NCBI GenBank assembly: GCA_964473525.1
Contig: CAYYPK010000024.1
Coordinates: 1-64,000, forward strand
DNA from: GCA-2687025 sp964473525
GTDB taxonomy: Bacteria > Poribacteria > WGA-4E > GCA-2687025
Direction of reading: 5' to 3'
Length of the DNA: 64,000 nucleotides
Shown here one piece after another: positions 45,590 through 54,480 of this stretch; the first letter of the stretch is position 1; each line of letters opens with the position of its first letter. A program made the position numbers and the translations under genes. The notes under the pieces were generated by a model. That model did no database searches. It was not told the DNA's origin and was given only the letters and a program-made list of their open reading frames with translations.

Positions 45590-46726
45590 TTAGACGCAGA
45601 GCGTGCCGTCGAGTAGGCGCTGCTTCTGCTCCATGTAGTGGCAGAAGTTCGGCCACGAGATGTCGGGTGGGAACGTGTGGTCCAGAGCGGGTATGTACCC
45701 GCCTGTCTCCATGAGCGGAGCGAGTTCATGGAGGGCTCGGTCAATTGCGGCAGGCCCTTGCGCGATGTCGCGCTTGTCTACCCCGCCCCAGATGCGCAGG
45801 TCCGACCCATACTGGGCCTTGATGCGCACCGGGTCCATGTCCGCCGCGCGCTCAAACGGCCAGTGGACGTCCACGCCCATCTCCAGGAACTGCGGTATGA
45901 GCGTTTCCGTGTTCCCGTCGCTGTCGAGGCTGACGTAGCGCACGCCGTGCCGCTTGAGGTGGTCGATGGCGCGGCGGTAGTGAGGGAACACGAGCTCACG
46001 GAAGCTGCGAGGACTCATGAGCGGCCCGGTCTTGAACGCCATGTCCTCGAAGAAGTTGAAGTAGTCGAAGTCCACTTCCTCGACGATGGGCGTCGTCACC
46101 TCAATGACGAAATCCGCGATGAACTCGAACGTCTCCTCGCAGAGGGCAGGATCGTCGTGGATGGCGAGGCACAGGTTCTCGGTGCCCATCCACGCCCTGG
46201 CAACGCCGTAGAAGCCCGTGCAGCAGTTCCGCCCCAGCACGAGGACATGGTCGCGTTCGTTCCAGCCGGCGATGGACTCGCGCCAGTTCCGCGGATAGCG
46301 ATTCATGTCGCCTGGGTCGTACCGCTTCTTCAGGTCGCGGAGGTCGGCGACAGTCTCAACTGGGAAGCGCAGATACTGGTCCATGGACGATCGCCCACCG
46401 CGCACGGTCCCTTCGACGAGCGCCTTTCGCACGATGCCGGAGCCGTCCTGCACGACCTCGTAGCGATCGGTCTTCTCCAGCACGCGATGCTCGAACGGCG
46501 GCGCCATACCCATGTGCACCGGCACGAATTCGCGGACGTCCAGACCGACGGTGTTCTCGCGTCCCGCGTCGACGCCAGAGAACCAATCACCGAGCAGTTT
46601 GTCGTCCGGCATGCCCTCGGACAGCCAGCGGTCCTGCGTCTGCGGCCAGATGCCGAGCTCCCAGCTAGGCGCTCGGTTAGCGGGCGCGTGGTCCATCACC
46701 GCCAGGAACTGCTCACGCGATGTCAT
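45590..46726 (-). CDS. Uroporphyrinogen decarboxylase-family protein
   Basis: A 378-residue UroD-superfamily TIM barrel: SREQFLAVMDHAPANRAPSW at the N-terminus, a large central region with DYFNFFEDMAFKTGPLMSPR and FPHYRRAIDHLKRHGVRYVS, and the final GGVDKRDIAQG and METGGYIPALDHTFPPDISW strands. This is the methyltransferase-like or unknown-substrate branch common in carbohydrate-degrading planctomycete and poribacterial clusters rather than haem synthesis. ATG 46726 is preferred because GGAG ends six bases upstream; ATG 46738 is also in frame. It follows two secreted-protein genes at a gap of 22 bases. Confidence 0.86.
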   Translation of the reverse strand: MTSREQFLAVMDHAPANRAPSWELGIWPQTQDRWLSEGMPDDKLLGDWFSGVDAGRENTVGLDVREFVPVHMGMAPPFEHRVLEKTDRYEVVQDGSGIVRKALVEGTVRGGRSSMDQYLRFPVETVADLRDLKKRYDPGDMNRYPRNWRESIAGWNERDHVLVLGRNCCTGFYGVARAWMGTENLCLAIHDDPALCEETFEFIADFVIEVTTPIVEEVDFDYFNFFEDMAFKTGPLMSPRSFRELVFPHYRRAIDHLKRHGVRYVSLDSDGNTETLIPQFLEMGVDVHWPFERAADMDPVRIKAQYGSDLRIWGGVDKRDIAQGPAAIDRALHELAPLMETGGYIPALDHTFPPDISWPNFCHYMEQKQRLLDGTLCV

Positions 46727-46748
46727 GCCCGTCTCCATCAGCAGCGCG

Positions 46749-47477
46749 CTACCGCCTGAGTTCCGCCCACGACGTGGTCAGCTTGGCACGCGAATCGACG
46801 GCCAGCGCCATGTCGTCCTCTGTCTCGCCGATGACGAGGTTGTCGATGTAGATGAGGCCGTAGAGCGCGAACGGCCCAGCGTCTAGGTCGCCCTGCGTGC
46901 CCTCGAAGAGAGGATCCGTGGAACCGAAATCCGCGCGCTCGTCGGGCGTCCCGATGTGGGCGGCGAAGGTGTCACCCTCGATGGTGAGACGGAAGCTGTA
47001 CCACGTCTCAGCGTCTGTGGCGTACTGACCGGTGTTGATGCGGTTCCAGCCGCCCGCCTGATGCCAGAGGTCGAAGTTCCCCGCCTCGCCCGCGGAGCGA
47101 CGGTCGAACAGGTAGAAGTTCGTGTCGTCCACGTAGCGGAACAGCGTCCCCATGTAGAAGTCGACCGGAAATAGGGCGTCGTATTCGACGATGTAGTCCG
47201 TCCACGCCGCGCCGCCAACGCCGTAGACAGAGCCGCCGACATCGTGACGCGAGGCGTCGTGCGCGAGGTCGGACGACGACAGCACGCGGTTCCCCGCGTC
47301 GAGCGGATCCTCGACAACAGACGCGGTCGTGGTCCCGTCCCACAACTTTTCCCACTTCGCCGGCAGGGCGCCAACGGCCGTGTCCTCAAAGTCGCTGCCG
47401 TACAGCTGCGCAGCCTGCCCTGCAAACGGGGCGTATAGAACTGCCGCGCACGCCGCCACAAACATCCAACGTCTCAT
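46749..47477 (-). CDS. Secreted ConA-like domain protein with TTW tail (paralogue A)
   Basis: A 242-residue exported protein with signal peptide MRRWMFVAACAAVLYAPFAG. It has a concanavalin/LamG-type (3-keto-disaccharide hydrolase-like) jelly roll: LYGSDFEDTAVGALPAKWEK, VLSSSDLAHDASRHDVGGSV, DALFPVDFYMGTLFRYVDD, NFYLFDRRSAGEAGNFDLWH and GPFALYGLIYIDNLVIGE. The C-terminus is ALAVDSRAKLTTSWAELRR, the cleanest example of the shared tail. GAGGAGAGGGAG lies just before the ATG. It is adjacent to a paralogue (27-base gap) and co-directional with the UroD-family gene. Confidence 0.85.
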   Translation of the reverse strand: MRRWMFVAACAAVLYAPFAGQAAQLYGSDFEDTAVGALPAKWEKLWDGTTTASVVEDPLDAGNRVLSSSDLAHDASRHDVGGSVYGVGGAAWTDYIVEYDALFPVDFYMGTLFRYVDDTNFYLFDRRSAGEAGNFDLWHQAGGWNRINTGQYATDAETWYSFRLTIEGDTFAAHIGTPDERADFGSTDPLFEGTQGDLDAGPFALYGLIYIDNLVIGETEDDMALAVDSRAKLTTSWAELRR

Positions 47478-47504
47478 GACTGCTCCCTCTCCTCTGGGTT
47501 CTGT

Positions 47505-48293
47505 CTACCGTCGCAGGGACGCCCATGTCGTCGCGAGTTTGCCGGCGGGTTCCACGGCCGCCTCCACGTCCGTCGTCGTCTCACCGACGATGAGGTTGTC
47601 GATGTAGATGAGGCCATAGAGCGCGAACGGGCCGCTGGTCAGACTAGCGTCCGACCCAACTGCGAACGGTACGGCGTTGGAGAAGTCCGGTGGCGTGGCG
47701 CCTGGGAAAGCAGATCCGCCCACCGAGGAGGCGCCGGAGGCGATGAATGCCACAGGTTCGTGCCATCCCGCGTAGGCTTCGAAGCTGTCGCCTTGGACGG
47801 ACACTCGAAAGCGGTACCATTCCATCGGCTGCGCGTCGAATTGACCTGTCCCCAGTCGATTCCAGCCGTCGGCCTGATGCCAGAAGTCGAAGTTCCCCGC
47901 CTCGCCTCCTGAGCGGCGGTCGAACAGGTAGAAGTTCGTATCGTCGTTGTAGCGGAACAGGACGCCCATGTAGAAGTCGACTGGGAACAGGGCGTCGTAC
48001 TGGACGACGTAGTCCGTCCACGTCTCGTCGCCCACGCCGAAGATGGAGCCGCCCACGTCGTGGCGCGACGCGTCGTGCGCAAGGTCGGAGGACGCCAACA
48101 CCTGGTTCCCGCCGAACACCGGGTCGTCAATCACTGTAGCCTGGCTCGCGCCATCCCACAGCTTCGTCCAGCCCGCAGGCAGCGAGCCCAGCGCCTCGCC
48201 CTCGAAGTTGTTCACGTAGAGGAGCTCAGCCTGTGCGGACACCACCAACGCAAGCGCGCTCGCAGCCACGACACCAAGCAGATAGCGATGCAT
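47505..48293 (-). CDS. Secreted ConA-like domain protein with TTW tail (paralogue B)
   Basis: A 262-residue paralogue of the protein at 46749-47477 with signal peptide YLLGVVAASALALVVSAQA and matching segments LASSDLAHDASRHDVGGSIF, NFYLFDRRSGGEAGNFDFWH and GPFALYGLIYIDNLIVGE. It has an extra insertion (AFIASGASSVGGSAFPGATP) before the last strands. It ends EAAVEPAGKLATTWASLRR. AGGAGAG is six bases upstream of the ATG. The tandem pair plus the UroD-family gene look like one transcription unit. Confidence 0.85.
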   Translation of the reverse strand: MHRYLLGVVAASALALVVSAQAELLYVNNFEGEALGSLPAGWTKLWDGASQATVIDDPVFGGNQVLASSDLAHDASRHDVGGSIFGVGDETWTDYVVQYDALFPVDFYMGVLFRYNDDTNFYLFDRRSGGEAGNFDFWHQADGWNRLGTGQFDAQPMEWYRFRVSVQGDSFEAYAGWHEPVAFIASGASSVGGSAFPGATPPDFSNAVPFAVGSDASLTSGPFALYGLIYIDNLIVGETTTDVEAAVEPAGKLATTWASLRR

Positions 48294-48503
48294 CAGATGC
48301 TCTCCTAGCGACCCATCCGGTTCTTCGGCGCCAGTCCGCTACCGAAGACGGACACGACTCGACCTCGGCACGGGCACAGTAGGGTAATAGCCTGCCGCAG
48401 AACCCCGGTCAATGCCCCCGGCGAGCGCTGACAGTGGGCAGACCACGCGTGCAGAGCAGTTGGGATGCCCGCATGCGTGCGGATACGTCGCCTGTGTGGG
48501 AGG

Positions 48504-48983
48504 CTACCCGCGCTTCTTCTTGGCGGCGGGCTTGGGAGGTCCGAACGGCGCGGCGAACTGATGGATCAGTTCCGTGCGATCGTAGGTCGAGTACTCGAAG
48601 TCCTTCGTCATCGTGAGGCACTCGGTGGGACACGCCTCGACGCAGAGACCGCAGAAGCAGCAGAGCGACATATCGATGTCGAACAGAGAGGCGTTGCGGC
48701 GGATCGGCACGCCCTTGGACGTGTTCGAGAAGATCATGCCCTTCGGGGCTTCTTCGTAGTCGATGTGGATGCAGTCGACTGGGCAGTCGTTGGCGCAGGC
48801 GAGGCAAACGACGCAGTCAGCCATTTCGTTGTGCAGGCGGTTGCGGGAGCCCTCGGGTATGTCCGGGTGATTCTCCGGATATTCCTTCGTCACGGCGGGA
48901 GTGAAGAACTCACTCATGGTGATGCGCATGCCCAGCATCGTCGTCCATACCGTGCCGTAGACGTTTCGGAGATACTGCCTCAT
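48504..48983 (-). CDS. nuoI: NuoI-type 2x[4Fe-4S] ferredoxin (copy 2)
   Basis: A 159-residue NuoI-like protein: RQYLRNVYGTVWTTMLGMRI at the N-terminus, then the cluster motifs CVVCLACANDCPVDC and CCFCGLCVEACPTEC, and a lysine-rich end (PKPAAKKKRG). The start at 48983 has AGGAAAGG upstream. It differs clearly from copy 1 at 5097-5621, and neither is near other complex I genes. This copy has the more canonical NuoI N-terminus. It is divergent from rpmG. Confidence 0.88.
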   Translation of the reverse strand: MRQYLRNVYGTVWTTMLGMRITMSEFFTPAVTKEYPENHPDIPEGSRNRLHNEMADCVVCLACANDCPVDCIHIDYEEAPKGMIFSNTSKGVPIRRNASLFDIDMSLCCFCGLCVEACPTECLTMTKDFEYSTYDRTELIHQFAAPFGPPKPAAKKKRG

Positions 48984-49237
48984 CCCGTACCTTTCCTGGG
49001 CCGCATGACGCGTCTCGCAGAAATCATATCCGATGCCGGTGGCCGTGTCTGCCTGTAGTGCGTCGTCGGGTACGTTCTGCAATAGTTGGTGGGCCTGGCG
49101 CCGCGCGGGCCGCTACCCGAGCGCCGCGAGCACACACGGTAGAACTCCACGGGTTGACGGCTCACAGGGCCGCCGGTAAACTTCATGAGGTTGCCCGATC
49201 TGGCCGAATCGCCTGTTTACCGCTAGGAACTGGACCC

Positions 49238-49384
49238 ATGCGCGAGATCATCCACCTCGTTTCCGAGGACGGCAAGTCCCGATACGTTATGAAGAAGAAC
49301 CGCCGCGACAACCAGGAGCGGTTGGAACTCAAGAAGTACTCCAAGCACGAGCGTAAGCACGTACTCCATCGCGAACGCCGATAG
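49238..49384 (+). CDS. rpmG: 50S ribosomal protein bL33 (zinc-free form)
   Basis: A 48-residue basic protein. The core NQERLELKKYSKHERKHVLH is the bL33 signature with Ser/His/Glu replacing the zinc-binding cysteines. The N-terminus is unusual (REIIHLVSEDGKSRYVMKKN) but keeps the strand pattern. AGGAA lies nine bases before the ATG. It heads a plus-strand group with moaB 22 bases downstream. Confidence 0.9.
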   Translation: MREIIHLVSEDGKSRYVMKKNRRDNQERLELKKYSKHERKHVLHRERR

Positions 49385-49406
49385 CGACTACCGGCGGGAC
49401 ACACCG

Positions 49407-49913
49407 ATGGGCTACACGGAGCACAAGGAGGCCTCGGAGGGTCGTGTCGTCGCATGCGCGGTAATCACCGTGAGCGACACGCGCACCGAGGCTACCGATA
49501 AGAGCGGCGCGTATCTGCGCGAAACGCTGGAAGCCAACGGGCATAAGGTCGTCCACTACGAGATCCTCAAGGACGAGCCCGACCAGATTCAGGACTGCCT
49601 CGACCGAGTCCTCGGCCACGACGAGCCGCACGCCGTCATCTTCACCGGCGGCACGGGCATCGCCAAGCGCGACACTACCTTTGACATTGTAAGCGCTACC
49701 CTCGAGAAGACGCTTCCTGGGTTCGGCGAGATATTCCGATACCTCAGCTACGAGGAGATCGGCGCCGGGGCGATCATGTCGCGCGCGACGGCAGGGGTGG
49801 CGAAGAACACCATCGTGTTCTCGATACCCGGTTCTCGAAACGCCGTCGGCCTGGCTACCGAGAAGCTCATCCTCAAAGAGCTCTCCCACCTCGTCTGGGA
49901 AGTCGCCCGCTAG
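49407..49913 (+). CDS. moaB: Molybdenum cofactor biosynthesis protein MoaB/MogA family
   Basis: A 168-residue protein with the molybdopterin-adenylation fold: VACAVITVSDTRTEATDKSG, VIFTGGTGIAKRDTTFDIV and FGEIFRYLSYEEIGAGAIMS, and the C-terminal IPGSRNAVGLATEKLILKEL. MoaB/MogA proteins bind or adenylate molybdopterin before metal insertion. It complements moaA at 5647, but the remaining Moco genes are outside the window. Forty-five bases separate it from the membrane protein gene. Confidence 0.94.
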   Translation: MGYTEHKEASEGRVVACAVITVSDTRTEATDKSGAYLRETLEANGHKVVHYEILKDEPDQIQDCLDRVLGHDEPHAVIFTGGTGIAKRDTTFDIVSATLEKTLPGFGEIFRYLSYEEIGAGAIMSRATAGVAKNTIVFSIPGSRNAVGLATEKLILKELSHLVWEVAR

Positions 49914-49958
49914 CGCATCGCCATAGCGAACACGCACCCAACATCGAGCATCATCCGC

Positions 49959-51899
49959 ATGAAGCACGCCACGGATCGTCGTATCACCGGCGTGACATGG
50001 CGGGCGATCGTCCTGGGCGCGATTCTCTGCGTGCCCAACGTGTTCTGGGTGCTCGAAGTCGAGGGCATGTGGCACTCCGGCCACCCCACGACCATCTCCC
50101 TCTTCTGGAACGTCGTCCTCAACGTCTTCATCCTTATCCTGATCAACCTGGGTCTGAAGCGGTTCAGGCCTGGATGGGCGATGACGCAGGGCGAGCTCAT
50201 CACGATATACGTGATGCTCTCCGTCGCCTCAGGCCTCGCGGGCCACGACACGCTTGCCCTGACGATCCCCGCGATACCACACGCGTTCCACTTCGCCACG
50301 GCTGAGAACCAGTGGCAAGAGCTGTTCTTCCGGTACATCCCCCAGCACCTCGTGGTCTACGACCCCGAGGAGACGATCCTCAAGGGGTTCTACGAGGGGG
50401 ACGCGCTGGACGAGTTCTACACGTGGCGCGTGTTCCAGCCCTGGTTACGGCTGACGCTTTGGTGGAGCAGCCTGATCCTCGCTCTTGGGTTGGTGATGGC
50501 CACCATCAACATCTTCGTGCGCAAGCAGTGGACGGAGCATGAGAAGCTCGCCTATCCGATCATCCAGTTGCCGATGGCCATCACGGAAGGTGGCGGGACG
50601 TCGAGCTTCTTCCGCAACCGGGCGCTCTGGATAGGATTCGGCGCCGCCGCCGCGCTCGACATCCTCAACGGTCTCAACGCGCTCTTTCCGTACGTGCCGG
50701 GATTCGCCGTCCGCCACAACCTGCGGCAATTCAGCTTCACGGAGCGGCCGTGGAACGCGATGGGCACGATCCCCGTGCCTCTGTACCCATTCGTGATTGG
50801 TCTGGGATATCTGCTCCCTCTCGACCTGTCCTTCTCAATGTGGTTCTTCTATCTGTTCGCCCGCTTCCAGCAGGTCTTCGTCGCGGCGAGCGGTCTGCGC
50901 ATGCCAGGCGCCCCGTTCCTGAGTGAACAGTCCATTGGCGGATGGATGGCGGTGTTCTTCGCCGCCGTGTGGGCGACGCGCGGTCATCTGCGGAGCGTGA
51001 TAGCGCACCTGCTCGGTGGTAAGCAGATGGACGACTCCGGGGAGCCAGTACGCTACCGCACGGCGGCGGTCGTCATGCTCGTTTCCTTCGGCTACATCGT
51101 CTACTTCTGCCTGCACGCTGGGATGACGCTGCCGATCATCCTGCCATTCATGGGGTTCTTCTTTGCGCTGTCCATCGGCATCACCCGGGTGCGCGCGGAG
51201 TTCGGCCCGCCGGCGCACGAGATGGCAGGGATGGTGAACGGCCAACAGTTCCTGATAAACATCCTCGGCACCCGGGGATTCGGGTTCGAGAACCTGGGCG
51301 TCGTCCCGTTCTTCTGGTTCTTCAGCGGGCGCGGCTACCGCGAGCACATCATGCCCCATCAGCTAGAGGGCCTGAAGATGGCGGAGCGGGCGCGCATGAA
51401 TACGAAGCGCCTTCTGTTCGCCATCGGCGTCGCCCTGGTTGTGGGTTCGCTTGGCTCCTGGTGGGCGGGAGTCAGCGAGATGTACCGCCTGGGGTACGCG
51501 CGCGCGCAGCCGTTCGTAGGTCACATTGGTCAGTTTGGCTGGGCGGCTGGGCACTTCCGCAACCCACAAGACCCCAACGTCAGCGCATCGGCGGCGATGG
51601 CGGGCGGGCTGATGTTCACCTTCATGCTGATGTTCATGCGCATGAAGTTCATGTGGTGGCCTCTTCACCCGGCCGCGTATGCCATCTCCATGACGAACGG
51701 CGTTCAGTACTTCTGGTCGTGTCTCGTTATCAGCACGGTCATCAAGTTCGTCGTACTGAAGTTCGCGGGGATGCAGGCCAACCGTAAGGCCACGAGCTTC
51801 TTCTTCGGTATCATCTTGGGTGAGTACTGTGTGGGCGCCTTCTGGAGCGCGTTGAGCGTGATCCTGCAAACGCGCACATACGATTTCGCCCCTGGCTGA
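49959..51899 (+). CDS. Polytopic membrane protein of the DUF6785/DUF6784 (OPT-like) type
   Basis: A 646-residue integral membrane protein with about twelve hydrophobic helices. Features include the N-terminal AIVLGAILCVPNVFWVLEVE, a conserved LITIYVMLSVASGLAGHDTL, the loop WTEHEKLAYPIIQLPMAITE and the C-terminal MWWPLHPAAYAIS. I recognise this as the DUF6785/6784 family common in planctomycetes and related phyla. The LAYPIIQLPMA loop resembles oligopeptide-transporter-like proteins, but no substrate is known. It sits between moaB and the PorV-like gene with short gaps (45 and 21 bases). Confidence 0.85.
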   Translation: MKHATDRRITGVTWRAIVLGAILCVPNVFWVLEVEGMWHSGHPTTISLFWNVVLNVFILILINLGLKRFRPGWAMTQGELITIYVMLSVASGLAGHDTLALTIPAIPHAFHFATAENQWQELFFRYIPQHLVVYDPEETILKGFYEGDALDEFYTWRVFQPWLRLTLWWSSLILALGLVMATINIFVRKQWTEHEKLAYPIIQLPMAITEGGGTSSFFRNRALWIGFGAAAALDILNGLNALFPYVPGFAVRHNLRQFSFTERPWNAMGTIPVPLYPFVIGLGYLLPLDLSFSMWFFYLFARFQQVFVAASGLRMPGAPFLSEQSIGGWMAVFFAAVWATRGHLRSVIAHLLGGKQMDDSGEPVRYRTAAVVMLVSFGYIVYFCLHAGMTLPIILPFMGFFFALSIGITRVRAEFGPPAHEMAGMVNGQQFLINILGTRGFGFENLGVVPFFWFFSGRGYREHIMPHQLEGLKMAERARMNTKRLLFAIGVALVVGSLGSWWAGVSEMYRLGYARAQPFVGHIGQFGWAAGHFRNPQDPNVSASAAMAGGLMFTFMLMFMRMKFMWWPLHPAAYAISMTNGVQYFWSCLVISTVIKFVVLKFAGMQANRKATSFFFGIILGEYCVGAFWSALSVILQTRTYDFAPG

Positions 51900-51920
51900 C
51901 CCACCGCGCGAGGAGTCCGC

Positions 51921-52979
51921 ATGCGCGTCGCCAAAGCAACCGGATGGATCGTGGCGCTGACGTTGCTCGCTGCCGTCGCGGGGAGCCGCGCGGCAGACGA
52001 GGGCTCGTTCGCGCTCGAATTTCTCGGCATGGGAGTGGGAGCGCGCGCGGCGGCGATGGGCAACGCTTACGTCGCGGTAGCCGAGGACGCCACGGCGGCG
52101 TACTGGAACCCAGCCGGGCTCACGGGAGTCGAGCATTACGGCTTCACGACTCAACACGCCGACATGTTCCAGCAAGGCACGCAGGAATCCGCGCTCATGC
52201 GCGGTCTGGCGCAGTACAACTTCATGAACGTCGTCGTGCCGTTCAACCAAGGCAGACTCGGCATCAGCTGGATGCGCCTCGGTATTGACGATGTGCCGCG
52301 CGTGACCTTCGACGACGTGAACGGAGACGGCATCCTCGGCACCTTCCGCGACCTGAACCAGAACGGCGTGAAGGACATCGGGGAGCGGTACATAGACACT
52401 CCGCAGATCGCCGAGACGTTCACCACCTCTGACAACGCCCTCCTTCTCTCTTACGCGCGCGCTATCACGGAACGTGTGTCCGTCGGTGGCACGGCGAAGA
52501 TCGTGCGGCAGTCCATCATCGCGAATCGGGGCAGCGGCTTCGGCGCCGATCTTGGAGCCATCGTCCGGTTGCATGACAACGTTCGCGCGGGACTCGTCGT
52601 GCAGGACGCCGTAGGCACGCGCGTCAAGTGGGACACTCCCGGCAGACCAACGTTCTCACGAGGAGCGAACGCGCGCGCTGGGCTCGCCGTGCGACTGCCC
52701 GGAGGCAAGCTCGCTAGCCTGTCGCTCGCCGGAGATGTCGACTTGAACCGCACGGCGCGCCTGACCGACGACGCGTCGGAATCTCGACTGCACGCAGGCG
52801 CGGAACTGACGCTCCTGCGCACTGTAAGCTTCCGCGCGGGACTGGACGCGGGCGAATTCACAACGGGGGCTGGCTTCCGCATTCCCGTGCGAGACGTGAC
52901 CGTCCACGCCGACTACGCATTCATGACGCACCCCGACCTGGGAGACGCGCAGCGACTGTCGCTGACCGGGTCGTTCTGA
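51921..52979 (+). CDS. PorV/PorQ-family outer-membrane beta-barrel (UPF0164-like)
   Basis: A 352-residue exported barrel: signal peptide GWIVALTLLAAVAGSRA, then the family hallmark LGMGVGARAAAMGNAYVAVA and ATAAYWNPAGLTG, alternating barrel strands and a terminal phenylalanine (LSLTGSF), as expected for outer-membrane insertion. A loop holds NGDGILGTFRDLNQNGVKDI, a calcium-binding-like insert. In type IX secretion, PorV shuttles cargo at the outer membrane, but family members are widespread without T9SS. It precedes the probable selenoprotein gene by 31 bases. Confidence 0.85.
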   Translation: MRVAKATGWIVALTLLAAVAGSRAADEGSFALEFLGMGVGARAAAMGNAYVAVAEDATAAYWNPAGLTGVEHYGFTTQHADMFQQGTQESALMRGLAQYNFMNVVVPFNQGRLGISWMRLGIDDVPRVTFDDVNGDGILGTFRDLNQNGVKDIGERYIDTPQIAETFTTSDNALLLSYARAITERVSVGGTAKIVRQSIIANRGSGFGADLGAIVRLHDNVRAGLVVQDAVGTRVKWDTPGRPTFSRGANARAGLAVRLPGGKLASLSLAGDVDLNRTARLTDDASESRLHAGAELTLLRTVSFRAGLDAGEFTTGAGFRIPVRDVTVHADYAFMTHPDLGDAQRLSLTGSF

Positions 52980-53010
52980 CCGTTCGGCTTTTGGGGAGGG
53001 AAGCGCCGCC

Positions 53011-54216
53011 ATGCTGAAGTTACTCGTCGCCCTTGTGGCAGTTGTTGTTGCCTTTGCCGTCGCTCGGCCTGCTCGCGCGGGAGACGCCCTCTCTATCTCC
53101 GTGGGCTCCTGGCGTTTGCAGTTGGACGCGAGTGACGTAGACGGGCGCGCATTTGTGCCTATGGCCCCGATCGTGGAGGCGTTCGGCGCGAAGCTGGAGA
53201 CTGTCTCCGACGACATGATCAGCGTGTGCGTCGAGGACGACATCTGCGCTCTCGTCAGAACCGACGGCACGGACGACCGCATATCCGGCGCCGACGGCTC
53301 GCGACTCGTGGCCCTGTCGGCAATCCCAGAGCTCTTCCGAGCGCACTTCGACTGGGACGACGTGGCCGATTCCCTAGCGCTGGCTCCCGGCGCCGATCCG
53401 TCCACCGCTGCCATTGCGAAGGGCGATCCGATGCCGGAGGTCGTCCTCCCAGACATGGACGGTTCGCCCGTTGCGCTCTCCGCGTACCGTGGCAAGCGCG
53501 TCATCATGTACACGTGGGCGAGTTGGTGAGGATGCCGCGAAAACCTGCCCGGGTGGCAGGAGTTCTACGCAGCGCGGGACAGTGACGACATCGAAGTGAT
53601 TGCCGTCGCGATGGACGTGCAGGGAGCGGACCTCGCGCGCCCGTACGTGGACATCGCGCAGGCGGAATATGCGAACCTCGTAGACGCCGAGAACATCCTC
53701 GGCGACCTGATCGGCTTCAAGGCGGTCCCCAACACGATCCTCATCGACGAAGCGGGTCGCTATCAGGGCATGGTGTCGCCCGACGAGGCGAAGGAGTGGG
53801 CGTCGGCGGAGCGATCTGAAGACGCCGTGGCCGCCCCGGCGTCAACCAGCGTGTCCAACGGCGCGGGCCGCATCCGCGCGCTGGAAGCGCTCGCGGACTT
53901 GCTTCCCAGAGACGCGGCTGCGCAGTCCGCGCTCGCGGAGGGGTACCACGCCGCGGGTAGGGACGAGGAGGCCGAGGCCGCCTACCGCCTCGCGCTGACT
54001 CTGGGCGCCGCGGACGCCCCGACGCACTTCCGCTACGGCAGGTTGCTACTCTCTCAAGGACGCACGGAGGAAGGCGTGGCGAGCCTCAAGCGCGCCCTCG
54101 CCGTGGACCCGGGCAACTACGTCATCAGGAAGCAGATATGGGCGGTCGAAAACCCCGACCGCTTCTACGACGGCGGCATCGACTGGGACTGGCAGAAGCA
54201 GCAGCCGACCCGCTGA
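53011..54216 (+). CDS. Probable selenoprotein: secreted redoxin with in-frame UGA (Sec173) and TPR tail
   Basis: Reading through TGA 53527-53529 gives 401 residues in one frame. Order: signal peptide (LLVALVAVVVAFAVARPARA); copper-amine-oxidase-type stalk domain (~25-130); AhpC/TlpA-like redoxin (~135-290, KGDPMPEVVLPDMDGSPVAL, VIMYTWASW-U-GCRENLPGW, GFKAVPNTILIDEAGRYQG); TPR-like helices (~305-380). The UGA falls where the redox Cys follows TWASW, with a resolving Cys two residues later. Coding continues intact for 228 codons after it. A stem-loop with a G in the loop starts 14 bases downstream (53544-53560). A nonsense mutation is the alternative, but its exact location makes this less likely. 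Confidence 0.8.
53527..53563 (+). promoter_or_regulatory. SECIS-like element: UGA plus downstream stem-loop
   Basis: After the UGA, CCTGCC (53544-53549), loop CGGGT and GGCAGG (53555-53560) form a perfect 6-bp stem; an outer GAA/TTC helix adds 3 bp around a 2x2 internal loop. The loop begins 20 bases after the UGA and has G at its second position, matching bacterial SECIS rules (loop 16-37 bases downstream, G in the first two positions). Confidence 0.7.
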
Positions 54217-54480
54217 CGGCCGCCCTGCGGCAAGACGCCCAACCCATTCCGCCTCCTAGTTCACATGGTTTCTGGGGCCGTCCGTCGGGCTCCCATGCGA
54301 CGCGCGCGAGACCAACGTGGCGGCCCGCATCGGCCGGGCGCCTATGGATGGACCACTTCGTGCGCAGCCCAGCGCCCTGGACACGACGAACACCGTGGAC
54401 TGAATGAGCGACACGGTCGTTCAGCGTCTGTGGGCAGCAGGCAAGTGGGCGTGACGCGAAGGGGATGTCCGCGTGGCGGT
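54217..54480. other. Convergent intergenic region, nothing recognised
   Basis: 264 bases between the convergent ends of the selenoprotein gene and the next minus-strand gene. No clear terminator hairpin or coding frame. Confidence 0.5.

Noticed and set aside
45465..45656. Small arginine-rich minus-strand ORF downstream of the UroD-family gene
   Set aside because: Overlaps the 3' end of the UroD-family gene, has no ribosome site and no recognisable family.
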